DNA of 64,000 bases from Spirodela intermedia. Lineage: Eukaryota; Streptophyta; Magnoliopsida; Alismatales; Araceae. Position numbers and translations under genes: made by a program. Numbering within the stretch: the stretch's first letter is position 1; each line of letters begins with the position of its first letter. The notes under the pieces were generated by a model. That model had not been told where the DNA came from, did not search any database, and saw nothing but the letters and a program-made list of their open reading frames with translations. Of this stretch, positions 1-12,075 are shown piece after piece. The DNA is taken from NCBI GenBank assembly GCA_902729315.2, contig LR746274.1, forward strand, positions 6,321,037-6,385,036. The letters are read 5' to 3'.

Positions 1-995
1 AGTTGAAAGGAATGTGCATGTATGCAACTTAAAGATCTAAAAATGGGGACTTTAAGTGAAAACTTCACTCTTCATAAGCACAGTCGCCTTGATCCTCTAC
101 TCCTGTTTGCACATGTTCTTCTACGGAAGGCAGAGAACTTCACTTAGCTAGTGGAGGAAAATGTCCCAGCAACTGGTGGATACGGGTCAATTCTTCCTTT
201 AGTCTCCTTCCTTCTTCTTCAACCCTTCTCTTCTTTCTTTACTCTTTTATTTTCCTTCCTCTCTAAGTTTCCATTTCTGGAGTTCCATCAATGGTGAAAA
301 TTCCATAAAAAAGGTATCTCAAAATGAATGGGATTCTCTAAAGTGTCCTAACCTAAAACCAATGAAAACAAGCTGGAGAGTAGGAGCTAGACAATTGTTG
401 AAGTGAAACTAGTTCAGAAAGGTCGTTTGATGCCTAAAATCTTTTGACATAGGAGCCTGAAAATGTTAACGCAGCTTGATTGCCCACAAATCTTGGTAAA
501 ACCTACGGATTATACGTCCCAGACTTGGCATCCCATCCTTCTCTGCGTGGGGTATGAAGAATATATAGCCCATCCTTTAAGCCTTCAACTTCCCACATCA
601 ATAAAAATGAGAATCTCATACACCATCCATCTTCTCTGACCACCTCAAAAAACGGTTAAGTATGCACACATTGCTATCATATCTCCCCACTAGCATCTCA
701 CCTTTAAGATAGCGAAATTTAGCTTCTAATTGTAAACGCCAAGTGAAGCGCCAAAAACACTATAATACAGCAAAGCCTCTGTGTTTTAGGCAAACAGACG
801 AACTTTCCTAACTAACCGACAGCCATCACTGCTTACTGACAATGAACGGGGAGAAACAACTTGGTTAACTGATTGAGTCAAAAAATCCCAGGATGTCACA
901 AAAAAGATTTAGAACACAGAGGAGCAGGTTCAACAAATCAGGCAAACGACTGGGTCCACATAACAAAGCATAAATTTAAACTTAAATGAACACAC
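1..995 (-). other. Probable intron, no exon recognised
   Basis: This stretch lies downstream (minus strand) of the last exon I can place for the gene at 996-2618. That exon ends at a good donor and leaves the frame open, so the gene must continue to the left. I found no convincing exon, RNA gene or repeat here. It is best read as part of a long intron, with the rest of the gene outside the window. Confidence 0.5.
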
Positions 996-2618
996 CTGAA
1001 ACTGAGACCATCACTGGGTCGAGCACGAGATTCTATGTTCAGCCTTTGCTGCGATGATGACTTGAAGTCACGATCACCATCTATCGGTCTAGCAACTAAA
1101 GGACCCACAGAGCGTTTTCTTTTCATTTTCTTATCCCATCCTTCACCTCCAGGAAGCACCCGGATCTTGTCTTCAGCGGGCATTAAACTCCCGTTACATG
1201 CCCTGAGCATATTCTTGTCTTTATCCACAAGGGTATTTTTCTCCTTATCTACAGGAGGACCTTGCCTCAGTGGAACAGTACCACGTCCTTCAGCCTGAAA
1301 CAATAAATAGATACATGATCTCACGATTAGCAATAAAGGCCCACATCCTCGAATAAACCAAAAAAGTGTATAAGGTAATCAACAAATTTATGAGGTGGCC
1401 AACCCACACCAAGCTTAAATGACAAAAAGATAGCCAGAAAGTGTCAACCGTATCACCGAAGGAAAAGTATGGCAAAAGCATTTACTGCATGATAAAGAAA
1501 TATACAGCATGCAGGAAGAATTTAGAGGAGAACACAAACAGTTCAGATCACAAGAGAGAGTGACTAATATAGTGTTCCTAGTCCTCAGGTCTAGGGAGAA
1601 TTCATGGGCAGATGGCATTCAAATAACAAGCATATTAAACAAATCAGACGTAGCTAATTCAAACTAGGCAAAAATACAAACCCGTACTTCCGCCACTGAG
1701 GTGCGCATACGCTTGTTTGGGACAGTACTCTTGGATCTCTCCTCAAGTCTTTGAGCAGCAAGATCAGAAGGGCTCTGATGGATCTGACTTCCCATCTTCA
1801 TTAAGTTTGCACTTCCTGACTTCTCACTTGATGAAATATCACTCCTTTGTCTTTTCCTAGATATTAGACCGCGATACCTATCCAGTTTCGTGATTGACTC
1901 CAGCAATAACCTTGTTCTATCCCTGGTCAACAGACATTAAAGCCTCAGCAAAAAACAGTGCAAGGATTTCCCACAGTTTTCGACAATTGAACTGATATCT
2001 GTCGCTTCTAACAGGGAATATTCAACGAGAGGGTGTAGTTGTACGACTTATTTTAATGATGTTAGATCGGAATATGTGGAAAAAAAACGGCACAAGGATC
2101 TCTTGAACACCAATTGTAGAAGCATAGTTTAGGTGTCGAGTACATATGGCCATCATAGGTAAAAGAAAAGCAATGGAAACGAACGGAATCGACCTGGCTT
2201 TAGAAGTGGTCTCTGAGACACTAGCCTTGAATCGCTTTAGTTCCTCTGCTGCCGCTGGAGTCAGCGGCTTAGACTGGACAATTCCAAATGAATGATCTTC
2301 GGGAGAAACTCCAATGACCCTCCTCAACTCCCCTGCACGAGAGTACTTCTGATCTCCCAGGGATAGAAAATCCAGTATAAGAAACTGGGATGGTGATGGA
2401 ATCTCTGCTGCAGTTACTGGAGAAGTAGTCCTGTTGCCTCCAGCCCCTGAAGACAACACACGGCTATCTATGCTCTCCCGAAAACTTCCAGACCTCTCCA
2501 AACTGGCACCAGAATATGATCCACGCTGCCCGTTACAAAAAGCAGCAGTCAAAGATGACCCCTCTGTAATGCTTGAAGCCAACTCGGACCTCGGATTACC
2601 AACCATTCTGTTCCACAT
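996..2618 (-). CDS. Conserved plant nuclear protein, 5' part (partial)
   Basis: Three coding exons read on the minus strand: 2618-2194, 1922-1688 and 1294-996. They join in frame across canonical GT-AG introns, about 319 codons so far, and the frame stays open past a donor at 995. The product resembles a large plant family of unknown function, annotated in other plants as uncharacterised or serine/arginine repetitive matrix-like (At4g29790/At2g19390 type, from memory). Shared blocks are a Ser-rich N-terminus with GQRGSYSGASLERSGSFRES, a LTPAAAEELKRFKASVSE block, NKRMRTSVAE, and EGWDKKMKRKRSVG. The Lys/Arg-rich blocks suggest a nuclear protein. The ATG at 2618 gives the N-terminus expected for the family; an overlapping short upstream ORF starts at 2625 in another frame. 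No enzyme domain is visible. The gene is truncated only by the window edge. Confidence 0.8.
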
Positions 2619-3545
2619 CAATCATGACAACTCACATCGATGTCTGATAACAGACTGTAACTGCTGCAGTGAATCAAAACTGTGTGAACGTCAAAGCAAT
2701 TTCTCATCTAAAAATCAAAACCTCAGACAACCCACTTAGCTAGAAAGTTGAAACGAAGCAAAAAATAATGGGATCCCTCACACAATGTGAACTCAGGCAA
2801 ACTTCCAGAAGGTATGCATACGAAGTGAAGAATTTCGTCCTAGGTGTCACCAAAAGGGGACGACACCCTCTGACTATCCACTTCGGAAGTTCCAACAAAA
2901 GTGCCAAGTAAAAAGGAAAAAGACGGAAAGCAATCGAAGCTATTGACCGAACTACCAATCATTAAAAAAAAAAGGAAGGAACGTGCTACAATTCCAAACT
3001 CTTCACGAACAAACAATCTAAGGGAACTAAAAGCCCAGAAAGGAAGCGATCCTCCGAGACCACACTCCGCCACGAATTGACGAACAAGAGAATCGAGATT
3101 CCTATTCGAGGAAATGGACAGAGGATTCTCAGAACTTAGCAAAAACTCAATTGGGGTAAATCCAAAGGGGTGAATCAATTAGCCACCTGACAATATCAAT
3201 CGGCTGCCGGAGACACCCCCCAATCCCAACCCCCCCACCCCCAATCCTCGAGTTCCCCCGCGTCAAAAACCCTAATTCGCCCATAAGCGGGAAATCAGCT
3301 CCCCCGGGGCGGACGATACTCACCGGCATTCTTCCAATCGCGGATCGCCTCGCACCGGATCAGGCCGGAGAGCTGACGACACAGGCGGCCGTCGCCGGCG
3401 GCTCCTCTCCTAGCGATTTCCCCCGACTACGAGCCGTCGCGCTGAAAAAAAAATACCCAATGCGGAAGGTCGGCGAGTCCAAAATCCCCCACCCGATCAC
3501 AGAGCGTGCGAGATTGATCCCCAGGGGGCGAAAGAGCGAGGTGGA
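2619..3545 (-). other. 5' leader with intron of the gene at 996-2618
   Basis: A strong donor on the minus strand (GCCG then gtgagt, exon end 3324) follows GC-rich DNA at about 3325-3545. A pyrimidine-rich acceptor places a second leader exon at 2619-2643. The likely structure is a non-coding first exon of about 200 bases, an intron at 2644-3323, then the short leader before the ATG. The transcription start is inferred, not seen. Confidence 0.5.
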
Positions 3546-4896
3546 GATTCACCTCAGCCCCCTCTCTTCATGAAAACTATCATCTATAACCATAAAACTT
3601 CTATAATTTCTTTAACACCAACCATCTGCCACCGCTCTGTGGGCTTTCCCGCAAGAGTGATGTGCCCCTGGAAAATAATTGTTTTTGGGGTCTAAAGAAA
3701 ATTATTAAGAATGTGCGAGTAATTTTTGAAAATTACGGAGATAACGAACTTTCCCCTTTCGTTGCTCCGGTTTTATCCGAACCCAACCCCCCACGACCTT
3801 TGGGGCCGGCGGATGGACGGCCCCGATGCGATCAAACGTGGTCTCGATGAGTTGACCCATGTTGACTCCAGTGGCCAATGGAGGCGCCGGATTCTGGGGG
3901 GTAAACTGTGGGCCCCAAAAATCACACGTGCCGACCCCTGCCGCCAAATTAAGGCGGCGGTGGCTCTGTCTCGGCCAAGCTAACTAACCAACTCTTCATT
4001 AGGGTAAGGCGCTTGCCGGTGATTCCAACAGTCAACCGCATGGACCTTCTCAGTCGTGATATTTTTGGATAAGGCGCTGACCGTGGCAAGTCACGTAGGC
4101 TATAAAAGGAGATTAATTTATACTAATACCGGACCACATTTAAAGTGATATCCATTTTTGGTAAGCAGAGACAAATAGAACGAATCAAAAAGGGGTTCTG
4201 TACGGGGCACTTTGTATCACCCTTTCCACGCAGTTAACTCCCATAAAAGTAAAACAACTAGGAGTAGAGGAAATAGAAAAAAATATTAAATTCAAACAAT
4301 AAAAAAGGGATCATATTTAATTTATACTGCATGGAAAATGCACTATTCTTCGTATTTTATTATTTAATGGCTGCCATATTAGTTTTTAGCCTTTTATTTT
4401 TATTTGTATAATTTTTTTTATTTTAAATAAATAATATTATTATTTTTTTAAAGGCCGGAAGCGGATTCGGGCTTTCCAATGTGGACCCTACCGCTTGGAG
4501 ACCATCTCCGTGGCCCTGTAGAAATGAGGTTGTCTCTTCTTTTCGGGCTTGATTTCAAAGACCCAAGCTTAAAAAGTAACGGCCCAATTATTTTGGCCCA
4601 TTGAGTACGGCCCGAGTAGGCCCGGCCCATTGGAGGGAGAGCAAAAAGCTAAAATATGAAGTAAGTAAGCAAATATGACATATTTAGTGTTAAAACATAA
4701 AATGATATAATATATTGGGATGTTGAAGGGAAAAGCAAAAATCGAAACGGAGCAACACAAACCCTTTCTTCCTCACTCCCGCGCCAGTTTTTGGGTCCGT
4801 TCTTGTGAGAGCAGAGACCTTCAGGGTGCGTCTCCTCGGGGTTGTTCCGTGATGATCTGCGCAGCGGAGGGGAGACGGAAGTTTTAGAAGGGCGTC
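3546..4896. promoter_or_regulatory. Shared upstream region between divergent genes
   Basis: This 1.35-kb region separates the minus-strand gene ending near 3545 from GCP2 on the plus strand. It holds a TATA-like ctataaaag at about 4100 and an AT-rich core at 4300-4450. Nearer GCP2 there are three GGCCCA motifs (next entry) and an AT-rich TATA-like stretch near 4705. No gene is evident. Confidence 0.45.
4581..4629 (+). promoter_or_regulatory. Cluster of site II (GGCCCA/TGGGCC) elements
   Basis: GGCCCA occurs at 4581-4586, 4595-4600 and 4624-4629, about 270-320 bases before the GCP2 start codon. Site II elements are TCP-factor targets typical of genes active in dividing cells, which suits a gamma-tubulin complex subunit. 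Function is inferred from the motif and its position. Confidence 0.5.
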
Positions 4897-7800
4897 ATGG
4901 ACGCGACCGCCGGCGCTGCGGCGGTGGGCGCTGCTGCGGCTGCGGTGACCCCTCGCTGGAACCGCGAGCGTCCCTTCCTCACCGGCCAGTTCCATCGGGT
5001 AGAACGCTTCATTTTTTTCCTGTTTCCGCTGCCTAATGCGTCGTGATTTCAGTGTTTGGGTTAGAGGAAAGCTGGTTGTCGAGCTTGGCCCCATGTTTTC
5101 TTAGTCTCTGCGCATTTGGATCACAGGACGTCAAGCCGCCGTTTCGGATTCCGGGGGCGAAACCCATTTCCGAATCCTGCAGGTATACTTTGTTAGTGTT
5201 CCTCTTTACTCTGTTTTTTCACGTCCTTGTGCTGATTGGTCATCATCTATTTATAGCAACTATTTGTCCACGTGAGTTTTGTTGTTTAGAAAGCATCTGC
5301 TCAAGACCATTACAGATTTACGTCCTTTTTTTTTCTTGCCAAGTAGGGGTTCGGAAATCCTCATCGGCTCATATCCAGTCGCTGTTCAGGTATTCTCCCA
5401 TCTATGATTCACTTGGTTTTTCATGCAAATTAAGTGGTGTCAGATTTATTTGACTCGGCTACTTCTTTGTTCATTCGATGTGGTAATGTAGGAGCTTTTG
5501 ATCATTGATGATCTACTATCTGCTCTGGTTGGTATCGAGGGGCGGTTCATTTCCATCAGGAGAGAACGGGGGAAGGAAGATCACATGGTATTTCAGATTG
5601 ACTCTTCTACAGATTTAGCTTTACAGGTATGGTGAAAATAACCAGTACTCCGGCTCCGCTCGAGAAGGTAGAAATGCTCGTAAATTGATGCACTGTGAAC
5701 CATCCTCTGCTCACCTGCTTCAGGAGCTGGCACAGCGAATATTTCCTCTGTGCGAAAACTACATCCTGATTGACCAGTTTGTCGAGGCCAGGTCACATTT
5801 CAGGAACGGTCTAGTCAACCATGCATTTGCTGCTGCATTGCGGGCGCTTCTTCTTGTAGGTCATTTTTATGGTGTGAATCATTGCAGTATATATATAAGG
5901 GCATCTCACTCCAATAATTTTTTGAGGACCCAATTATTTGAAAATAATTATTTGTATTGAGAAACTCTGATTCAGATTATAGAACTGTTTAGGCAAGTGC
6001 CCATCTTTAGTCATCACCTCTTTTAAATAATCAACTATCAAAATTTGAATGTTAATGAAAATAATATCCAACTTTGGTGAAGTCGTTTTTTAGTAATGAT
6101 TCATACTTTTGTCTGGATTCACAAATTGTTTGCCTATCATTTCTAAGTTGCATTCAGTCAGTTCTTCCTTACCTCCATAGATTAATATTTGGACATTAGG
6201 CATTTCTTGTCTGTTGGGCGGGGCATGGCTATCAAACTCATGGCGACGATTTGGCAGTAGATAAACTCCTCTTTACATAACACTGCCACTGTATTGAAAG
6301 ATGGATGAAACTCGTTAACTTGGTGAATACGTCCAATTACCTTACACATCCTAGTACGTTATTTGGCTTGTATCTTTTTCCCTTCAAAAATTAAGATGGG
6401 CATTGATTAGGCATTCACTTCAAGCTAATCTGCCGTTCCTTCCCAACTTTTTTGAAGGGATATGCTGAGCGCAACTAAGTTGCTTCTCTGGCTAGAGCCA
6501 TAGTATTATAACTTTTCTGTGTTTGCCATCTTTTCCTTCGTTGTGTTTCTTTGGAAAATCCGAAAGTGAGGGATAAGACAAGAAAATGGAGGAAAGTCGT
6601 TTTCTTCCAGGACGAGCTCAGAGCGTACTCTGCTGCCATCTTTGTCGAATCATTATCTGGGTTGTCTTTCCATTTGGCCGCCCATTTTGCTGCCCACTGT
6701 CAATGCGTCCTTATTACATACGGTTCAACCACTGTTTATTGGTTTGTGAAATAGGCCTCTTATTGTTGTTAAGAACTAAATTTTTCTAGTATTTGACCTA
6801 CTCTTGAAAGATATCAAAGCTTCATTTGTCTTCTTTAATTTTTTTTTGCCATAGTTACATGTTGAATAAAAAATGATTAGCTTACAACTTCCTTTCTCAG
6901 CAAACCTACGCAACCATGCATTCCGTTCAGGCTGACACGTATTTAATTTCTCTCTTTATAGAAACTCGTTGAAAATTTATGGCGTCTTTATTCTAATGCA
7001 TGAGAATTTTGAGTTGTTTTTGTGCGGCAAAAAATTATATTCTAAAATTAACTCTTATGCTTTCTCTCGTGTTAGGATTATCAAGCGATGGTAGCACAAC
7101 TAGAACATCAATTTCGCCTTGGGAGGCTTTCAGTACAAGGCCTATGGTTTTTTTGCCAGGTTCTTGTATCTTGCAGTTCATATCTGTACTTGTATTTTTC
7201 TTTGTCAATTTCACTGAACACATTGCCTTAACTTTGGCCTGTGGTCGCTTTTACCTTCAGCCTATGGTTGGATCAATGCATGCTTTATCGATTGTGATAG
7301 AGAAGATTTCCTGTAGCAATTTATCAGGCTCTGCAACTCTGAACCTTCTGCAAAACCAGGTAATTGATTTTCTATTTGATGATGCTCTCTTGAAGTTAGG
7401 GGCATGCACATGTTCACTTCTTCTGCCAGCATGAATCCATTTTTGTGAATATTGTTCTGAGGTCGAATTTTGGGATTCTAATCAAAACTCACCTTGGTCC
7501 CATTGTGATCCTGGCATAAACTGAAAATAGGAATTGGCAGCATAAGCAAATGAGCTGATTTTTCTATGGTAAACTTTTTAATTCTTCCACTCTTGAACAA
7601 CCGTAAGTGGAGTCATCGTAGATCTGATGATTATCCGATCTTATCTTCTGTACCTTTAACTCATTCTTGTTTCATTTGTGGTGTTTTACCGAAAGAGACA
7701 TTTATTTTACCAATATTTTGTTTCTATTTCTGGGTCAACTTATTTTTGGTTTGTTAACTTGGTTGCACGATTTTTTTGCATTAGAAAAGTGACATTCCAC

Positions 7801-10800
7801 ATATTGTAGATCACTGATTATTTGCTTTATCCGATACCTGACACTGCTGACTTTATCTTCTTTTTTTTTTATCAAAGTTTGAATCATTTTGAGTACTCGC
7901 ATTCTGTTGGTTGCAGTATTTGATCTATGTCTGGGTGCAGATCGCCTGTGGTTTCTATGCACTGCAAATGATTATGTTTGGGTTGTCCGCCAAAGGGACT
8001 AAAACTTTTGTTAATATTCATTCATCTGATTCCCTCCCAGTACTGTACTACTATTTTCAATGGGAAACTTTGCTTTGTTTTATTTGCTAATCCTGCTAGT
8101 GTTATCACTTGCTCTCTGTTTCAGGCAAAGGCCATGGCTGGTGATGGTGCTGTGAGAACATTACTAGAGAAAATGACACAGTGTGCTAGCATTCCTTATC
8201 TCAGAATATTAGAGAGGTTACCGTCTTATTGCTACTAGGAAAGCTGAAAGGACACAATTTTTACGTTTTAAATGTTAGGCTAACTTAACTGCCCCTATGT
8301 GGCAACTATTTCTTTATGGTGGATAGCTGTTGAATGTGCCACTTATTCGGCATATTTTTCAGTTGATCCTATTTTCACCATTTGGTTTTCTCTCGTTATT
8401 TTTTTCCCCCCATCAGTCCTTTCATTGACTTGAGTTGATATCAGGTGGGTATATGAAGGGATAATTGACGATCCTTATGGTGAATTTTTTATTTCAGAGG
8501 ACAAGTCCTTACTGAAGGTATTAATCGTCAAAAAAATGAAGATTTTAGATGTATTTTTCTCTTGGAGTCCGCGTGCTGACGTTATATAAATTTTTATAGG
8601 AGAGCCTGACTCAGGATTATGATGCTAAGTACTGGAAGCAGAGATACAGCCTCAAAGATGGCATTCCCAGCTTTCTTACAGGTGTTGCTGGGACTATCTT
8701 GACAACCGGGAAATACCTAAATGTCATGAGGGAATGCGGGCACAATGTTCAGGTACCGTTTCTCCATTTCATCATAGCTTTTTTTTGCGAAGAAGACACC
8801 CATGTAGTTGTATCTTCTTGGTATTGTAATATGCACTGAAAATTCTTGCTCAATCAGGTTCCGGTATCAGAGAACTCAAAGTTTATGAGCTTTGAGTCTA
8901 ACCACCATTATCTCGAATGTATCAAAACTGCTTATGAGTTTGCAAGCAGTGAGCTACTAAGTCTTATTAGAGAAAAGGTAGTCGTTTATAAGTATGCCTT
9001 TCACTGCTGATGATGTCTCAGTCCTTTCAATCAGGTAACTTGACTTCAATTCTTTAAGTATTGCAGTATGACCTTTTTGGGAAACTACGCTCAATGAAGC
9101 ATTATTTCCTTCTTGATCAGGTAATTCAATTTAGCATTGTTTCCTCTTTTAATAAATATTTTTTCACGATTCCGTCAGGTTCATACTGGCCCATAATGTA
9201 CCTTGTCTTCTAGAGACTTCAGCGTAGCATTACCATCATTTTCTAGCACAGATTTTTCTGATTTCCTGTTTTACCGGTGTTCTACCAGTTTTGCGTCAAT
9301 ATGTCACATCTATCCGTGCATAACTAGCACTTCTTTTACCCATTATTCTCATATTAGCCGTTCAGTTTTGCCCAACCATCTCGTCATTATTTTTCTTACA
9401 CTAATTTTGCCCGTGGAATCCCATTTCGATCTTGTATGTAACTTAATAGAGGGGATATTTAGTGGATATAATAATATTTTATATTCTTTGAACACGGTGG
9501 AAATACTTTTCAGTTAGGAATCCGTTGTCCATTTTTTGCTATAACATAAACCAATGCAAAACATAAAAAAGTACATCATAACTATGCATCATTAGTTGAA
9601 GTAGCGATTCACCAAACGAAACAAAACAAAATCTGATGTGTTTAAGTCAACAAGTGTGGTGGTTATATGGCGTAGGGATTTATCATATGCTCGGATAATG
9701 TTTTTATTAAGCATATCTATGAATGAACGGATATTATGTTTGAAACATGGTTCATCGTCATTTATATGCGGACATTCATATTCAAGATCTTCCCATTTAA
9801 TGCTGCAGCGTTTCTTTCACCGTACCATTTACCATGATGACACAAGCCAATCTTTTTTGGTATCAAGTTCATGAGAAATCTGATTCACAGGGTGATTTCT
9901 TGGTTCATTTTATGGATATATCTCGGGACGAGCTTGCAAAAAAGCCCGAGGAAATTTCTGTCGAGAAATTGCAGGTATAAGATCATAGTTAACTAATTTT
10001 CTGATGGGCTATGCAAGTTCATATACTTGGGGGGCTCTCCTATCCTGAACTGCAGTCTCTCCTGGACCTTGCTCTGCGCACCACGGCCGCCGCCGCCGAC
10101 CCTTGCCACGAAGATTTGGCATGCACTGTGGTGAGTGCATGAAATAACTGTGGATGAGCGAAGAAATGCTACCTCCCGCGTCTCTGGTGCCGCACTCACT
10201 CACTTGCTCTCTGTTTCTGTTTCTGTTCTGTCCCCAGGAGAGGGTCTCCTTGCTCAAAAGGCTTGCCACAATCAGAGCTCCTGAGTCCTCCAGCGAACCA
10301 GACGCTCACCAATCCATCTCTCCCAGCAGCAGCGACCAGGCGGGGTCACTGAACATCACCGGCTTGGAGACCTTCTCTCTCACCTACAGAGTCCGTCTTC
10401 CTCTCTTACATCCCCTAGTCGCAAGGTTCCGCCTCTTATAATTTACCGAGCTCTCCCGGGCATTTCATTTTGGTCAGGTCCGGTGGCCGCTGTCGATCAT
10501 CGTCTCCAGAAGAGTTTTGGCCAAGTACCAGCTGATCTTCCGGTTCCTGTTCCACTGCAAGCATGTGAACCGCCAGCTCTGTGTGGCATGGCAGGTGCAC
10601 CAGGTACGCGGCCGCTCGCTCGCCCGGCGGTGCCCATGGGTCTTCTGGTGTGGACTCTGAAGCATTGCGTCTGCGGTGGCGTTTTGCAGGGGTTCCGAGC
10701 TCTGAGGACGCTGGGGACGGCCGTCTCGCGGTCTTCTGTTCTGTGCCGCAGCATGCTCAAGTTCGTCAACAGTCTACTGCATTATTTGACTTTTGAGGCA

Positions 10801-10939
10801 AGTTTCTATGTCTTTCCTTCTTTTGGGTGCGCCATTATATTTACCACTTGAACTTTTTGTCACGTCGCTCAGGTTCTTGAGCCCAACTGGCATCTGATGC
10901 ACAGCAGGCTTCAATCCGCCAAGAGCATCGACGAGGTAT

Positions 10940-10977
<38 letters not shown>

Positions 10978-11220
10978 CTTATGGGTGGTACGGATGACGG
11001 CCGTGGCCTCCAGGTTATCGAGTTCCACGACTTCTTCCTGGACAAATGTCTGAGAGAGTGCCTGCTGCTTTTGCCTCATCTCCTGGAGGTTAGTTGACTT
11101 GGAATTGGAATATTTTTCCTCTCTGCTGCGGTGCGGCCAATGACATTGTGATGATCTTGTGGTTCGCCTAAATGGGGGAATCCCTCGTCTCCTTCCTGGC
11201 TTCCGGTGAATTGGTTTTAC

Positions 11221-11272
<52 letters not shown>

Positions 11273-11712
11273 GGTTTTGTCTGACGTTGGGGGTCCCATT
11301 CGTACAGAAGATTGAGAAGCTCAAGTCAGTGTGCCTACAGTACTCGACTGCGGTAAAGATGCTGATCCCATCGATCTGCGAGAGCTCGGCCGGCGCTGAC
11401 TCCACCAGAGCCGAAAAGTCGAAGACAAAGTCAGCGTCAAAAGAGTTGACGTCCGCCGCCGAGAACAGCTCGCTCCTCGAATCTATTCTGTAAGCTTCCC
11501 CAAAACTCGCCTCCACCGTCGCGTTTAATTCTTCCCGCGAGGGCCGTCTTTGACTCTGCGTGATGTTTCTTCGCAGGAAGTTCGAGAGGGAGTTCAACGT
11601 GGGGCTGCAGGCGCTCGGCCCGATTCTCGGCGGCAGCTCCCAGGCCGAGCCCTACCTCACTCATCTCGGTCAATGCATTCTTGGCGTCGGCGGCGGCGGC
11701 GGCGACCTTTGA
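4897..11712 (+). CDS. GCP2: Gamma-tubulin complex component 2 (GCP2/SPC97)
   Basis: Twenty-one exons give about 714 residues: 4897-4998, 5127-5182, 5347-5389, 5492-5626, 5724-5855, 7076-7159, 7261-7359, 8125-8216, 8445-8517, 8600-8752, 8858-8977, 9067-9120, 9891-9974, 10056-10130, 10238-10390, 10478-10603, 10690-10797, 10873-10935, 11014-11088, 11308-11489, 11577-11712. All phases agree. GCP2 binds gamma-tubulin and nucleates microtubules at the cortex, nuclear surface and phragmoplast. Family landmarks in order are YPVAVQELL, LVNHAFAAALRALLL, LEHQFRLGRLSVQGLWF, RWVYEGIIDDPYGEFFI, TTGKYLNVMRECGHNVQVP, KYQLIFRFLFHCKHV and SLLHYLTFEVLEPNWH, closing with QAEPYLTHL. They span the grip1 (N-terminal) and grip2 (gamma-tubulin-binding) regions. 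The start ATG at 4897 precedes an Ala-rich N-terminus and the conserved TPRWNRERPFLTGQF. Intron 17 starts with GC rather than GT. Intron 15 has a weak donor (gtccgt). The protein is slightly longer than Arabidopsis GCP2, mainly from Ala/Ser- and Gly-rich insertions. Confidence 0.95.
11224..11272 (+). repeat. (CT)n microsatellite in GCP2 intron 19
   Basis: About 24 uninterrupted CT units lie about 36 bases upstream of the exon 20 acceptor (11307). The tract extends the pyrimidine-rich region before the splice site. A shorter CT/CA tract sits in intron 18 at 10939-10976. Confidence 0.95.
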
Positions 11713-12075
11713 GTCACACAGGCGTTGACTTTTGTATCCGCGGGGGATTGTGTTGACTCCCCGAGACGATACCAGGGCTCTCTTATTAATTTCCCGGGTT
11801 TCTCTCCCTCTCGAAGCGTTGGGAATCACAGAGAGAGAGAGAGAGAGAGAGAGGACCTGGTCGCTCGCATTTACTGTGGCAGAGCTGTTTAGGCGGAGTG
11901 GCAGAGCTTGCAGGTGATGTTATTATGGGCCTTAGGGCTGATCGAGCCTGGTTGTAATGTTAAGCGTACGGGGAGAAAGCGGCAGCGCTCTCCACTGCAC
12001 ATCGCGAAAGAGAGGAGAGAGACGAGAGACGAGAGAGAAGAGAGAGAAGGAAGAGAGAAAGAGAGATGAGCAGGA
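11713..12075. other. Tail-to-tail intergenic spacer
   Basis: Only about 360 bases separate the GCP2 stop from the stop of the minus-strand ABI5-like gene. The spacer must hold both 3' UTRs. It contains GA-rich runs (11829-11854 and 12009-12066). No gene is evident. Confidence 0.6.
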
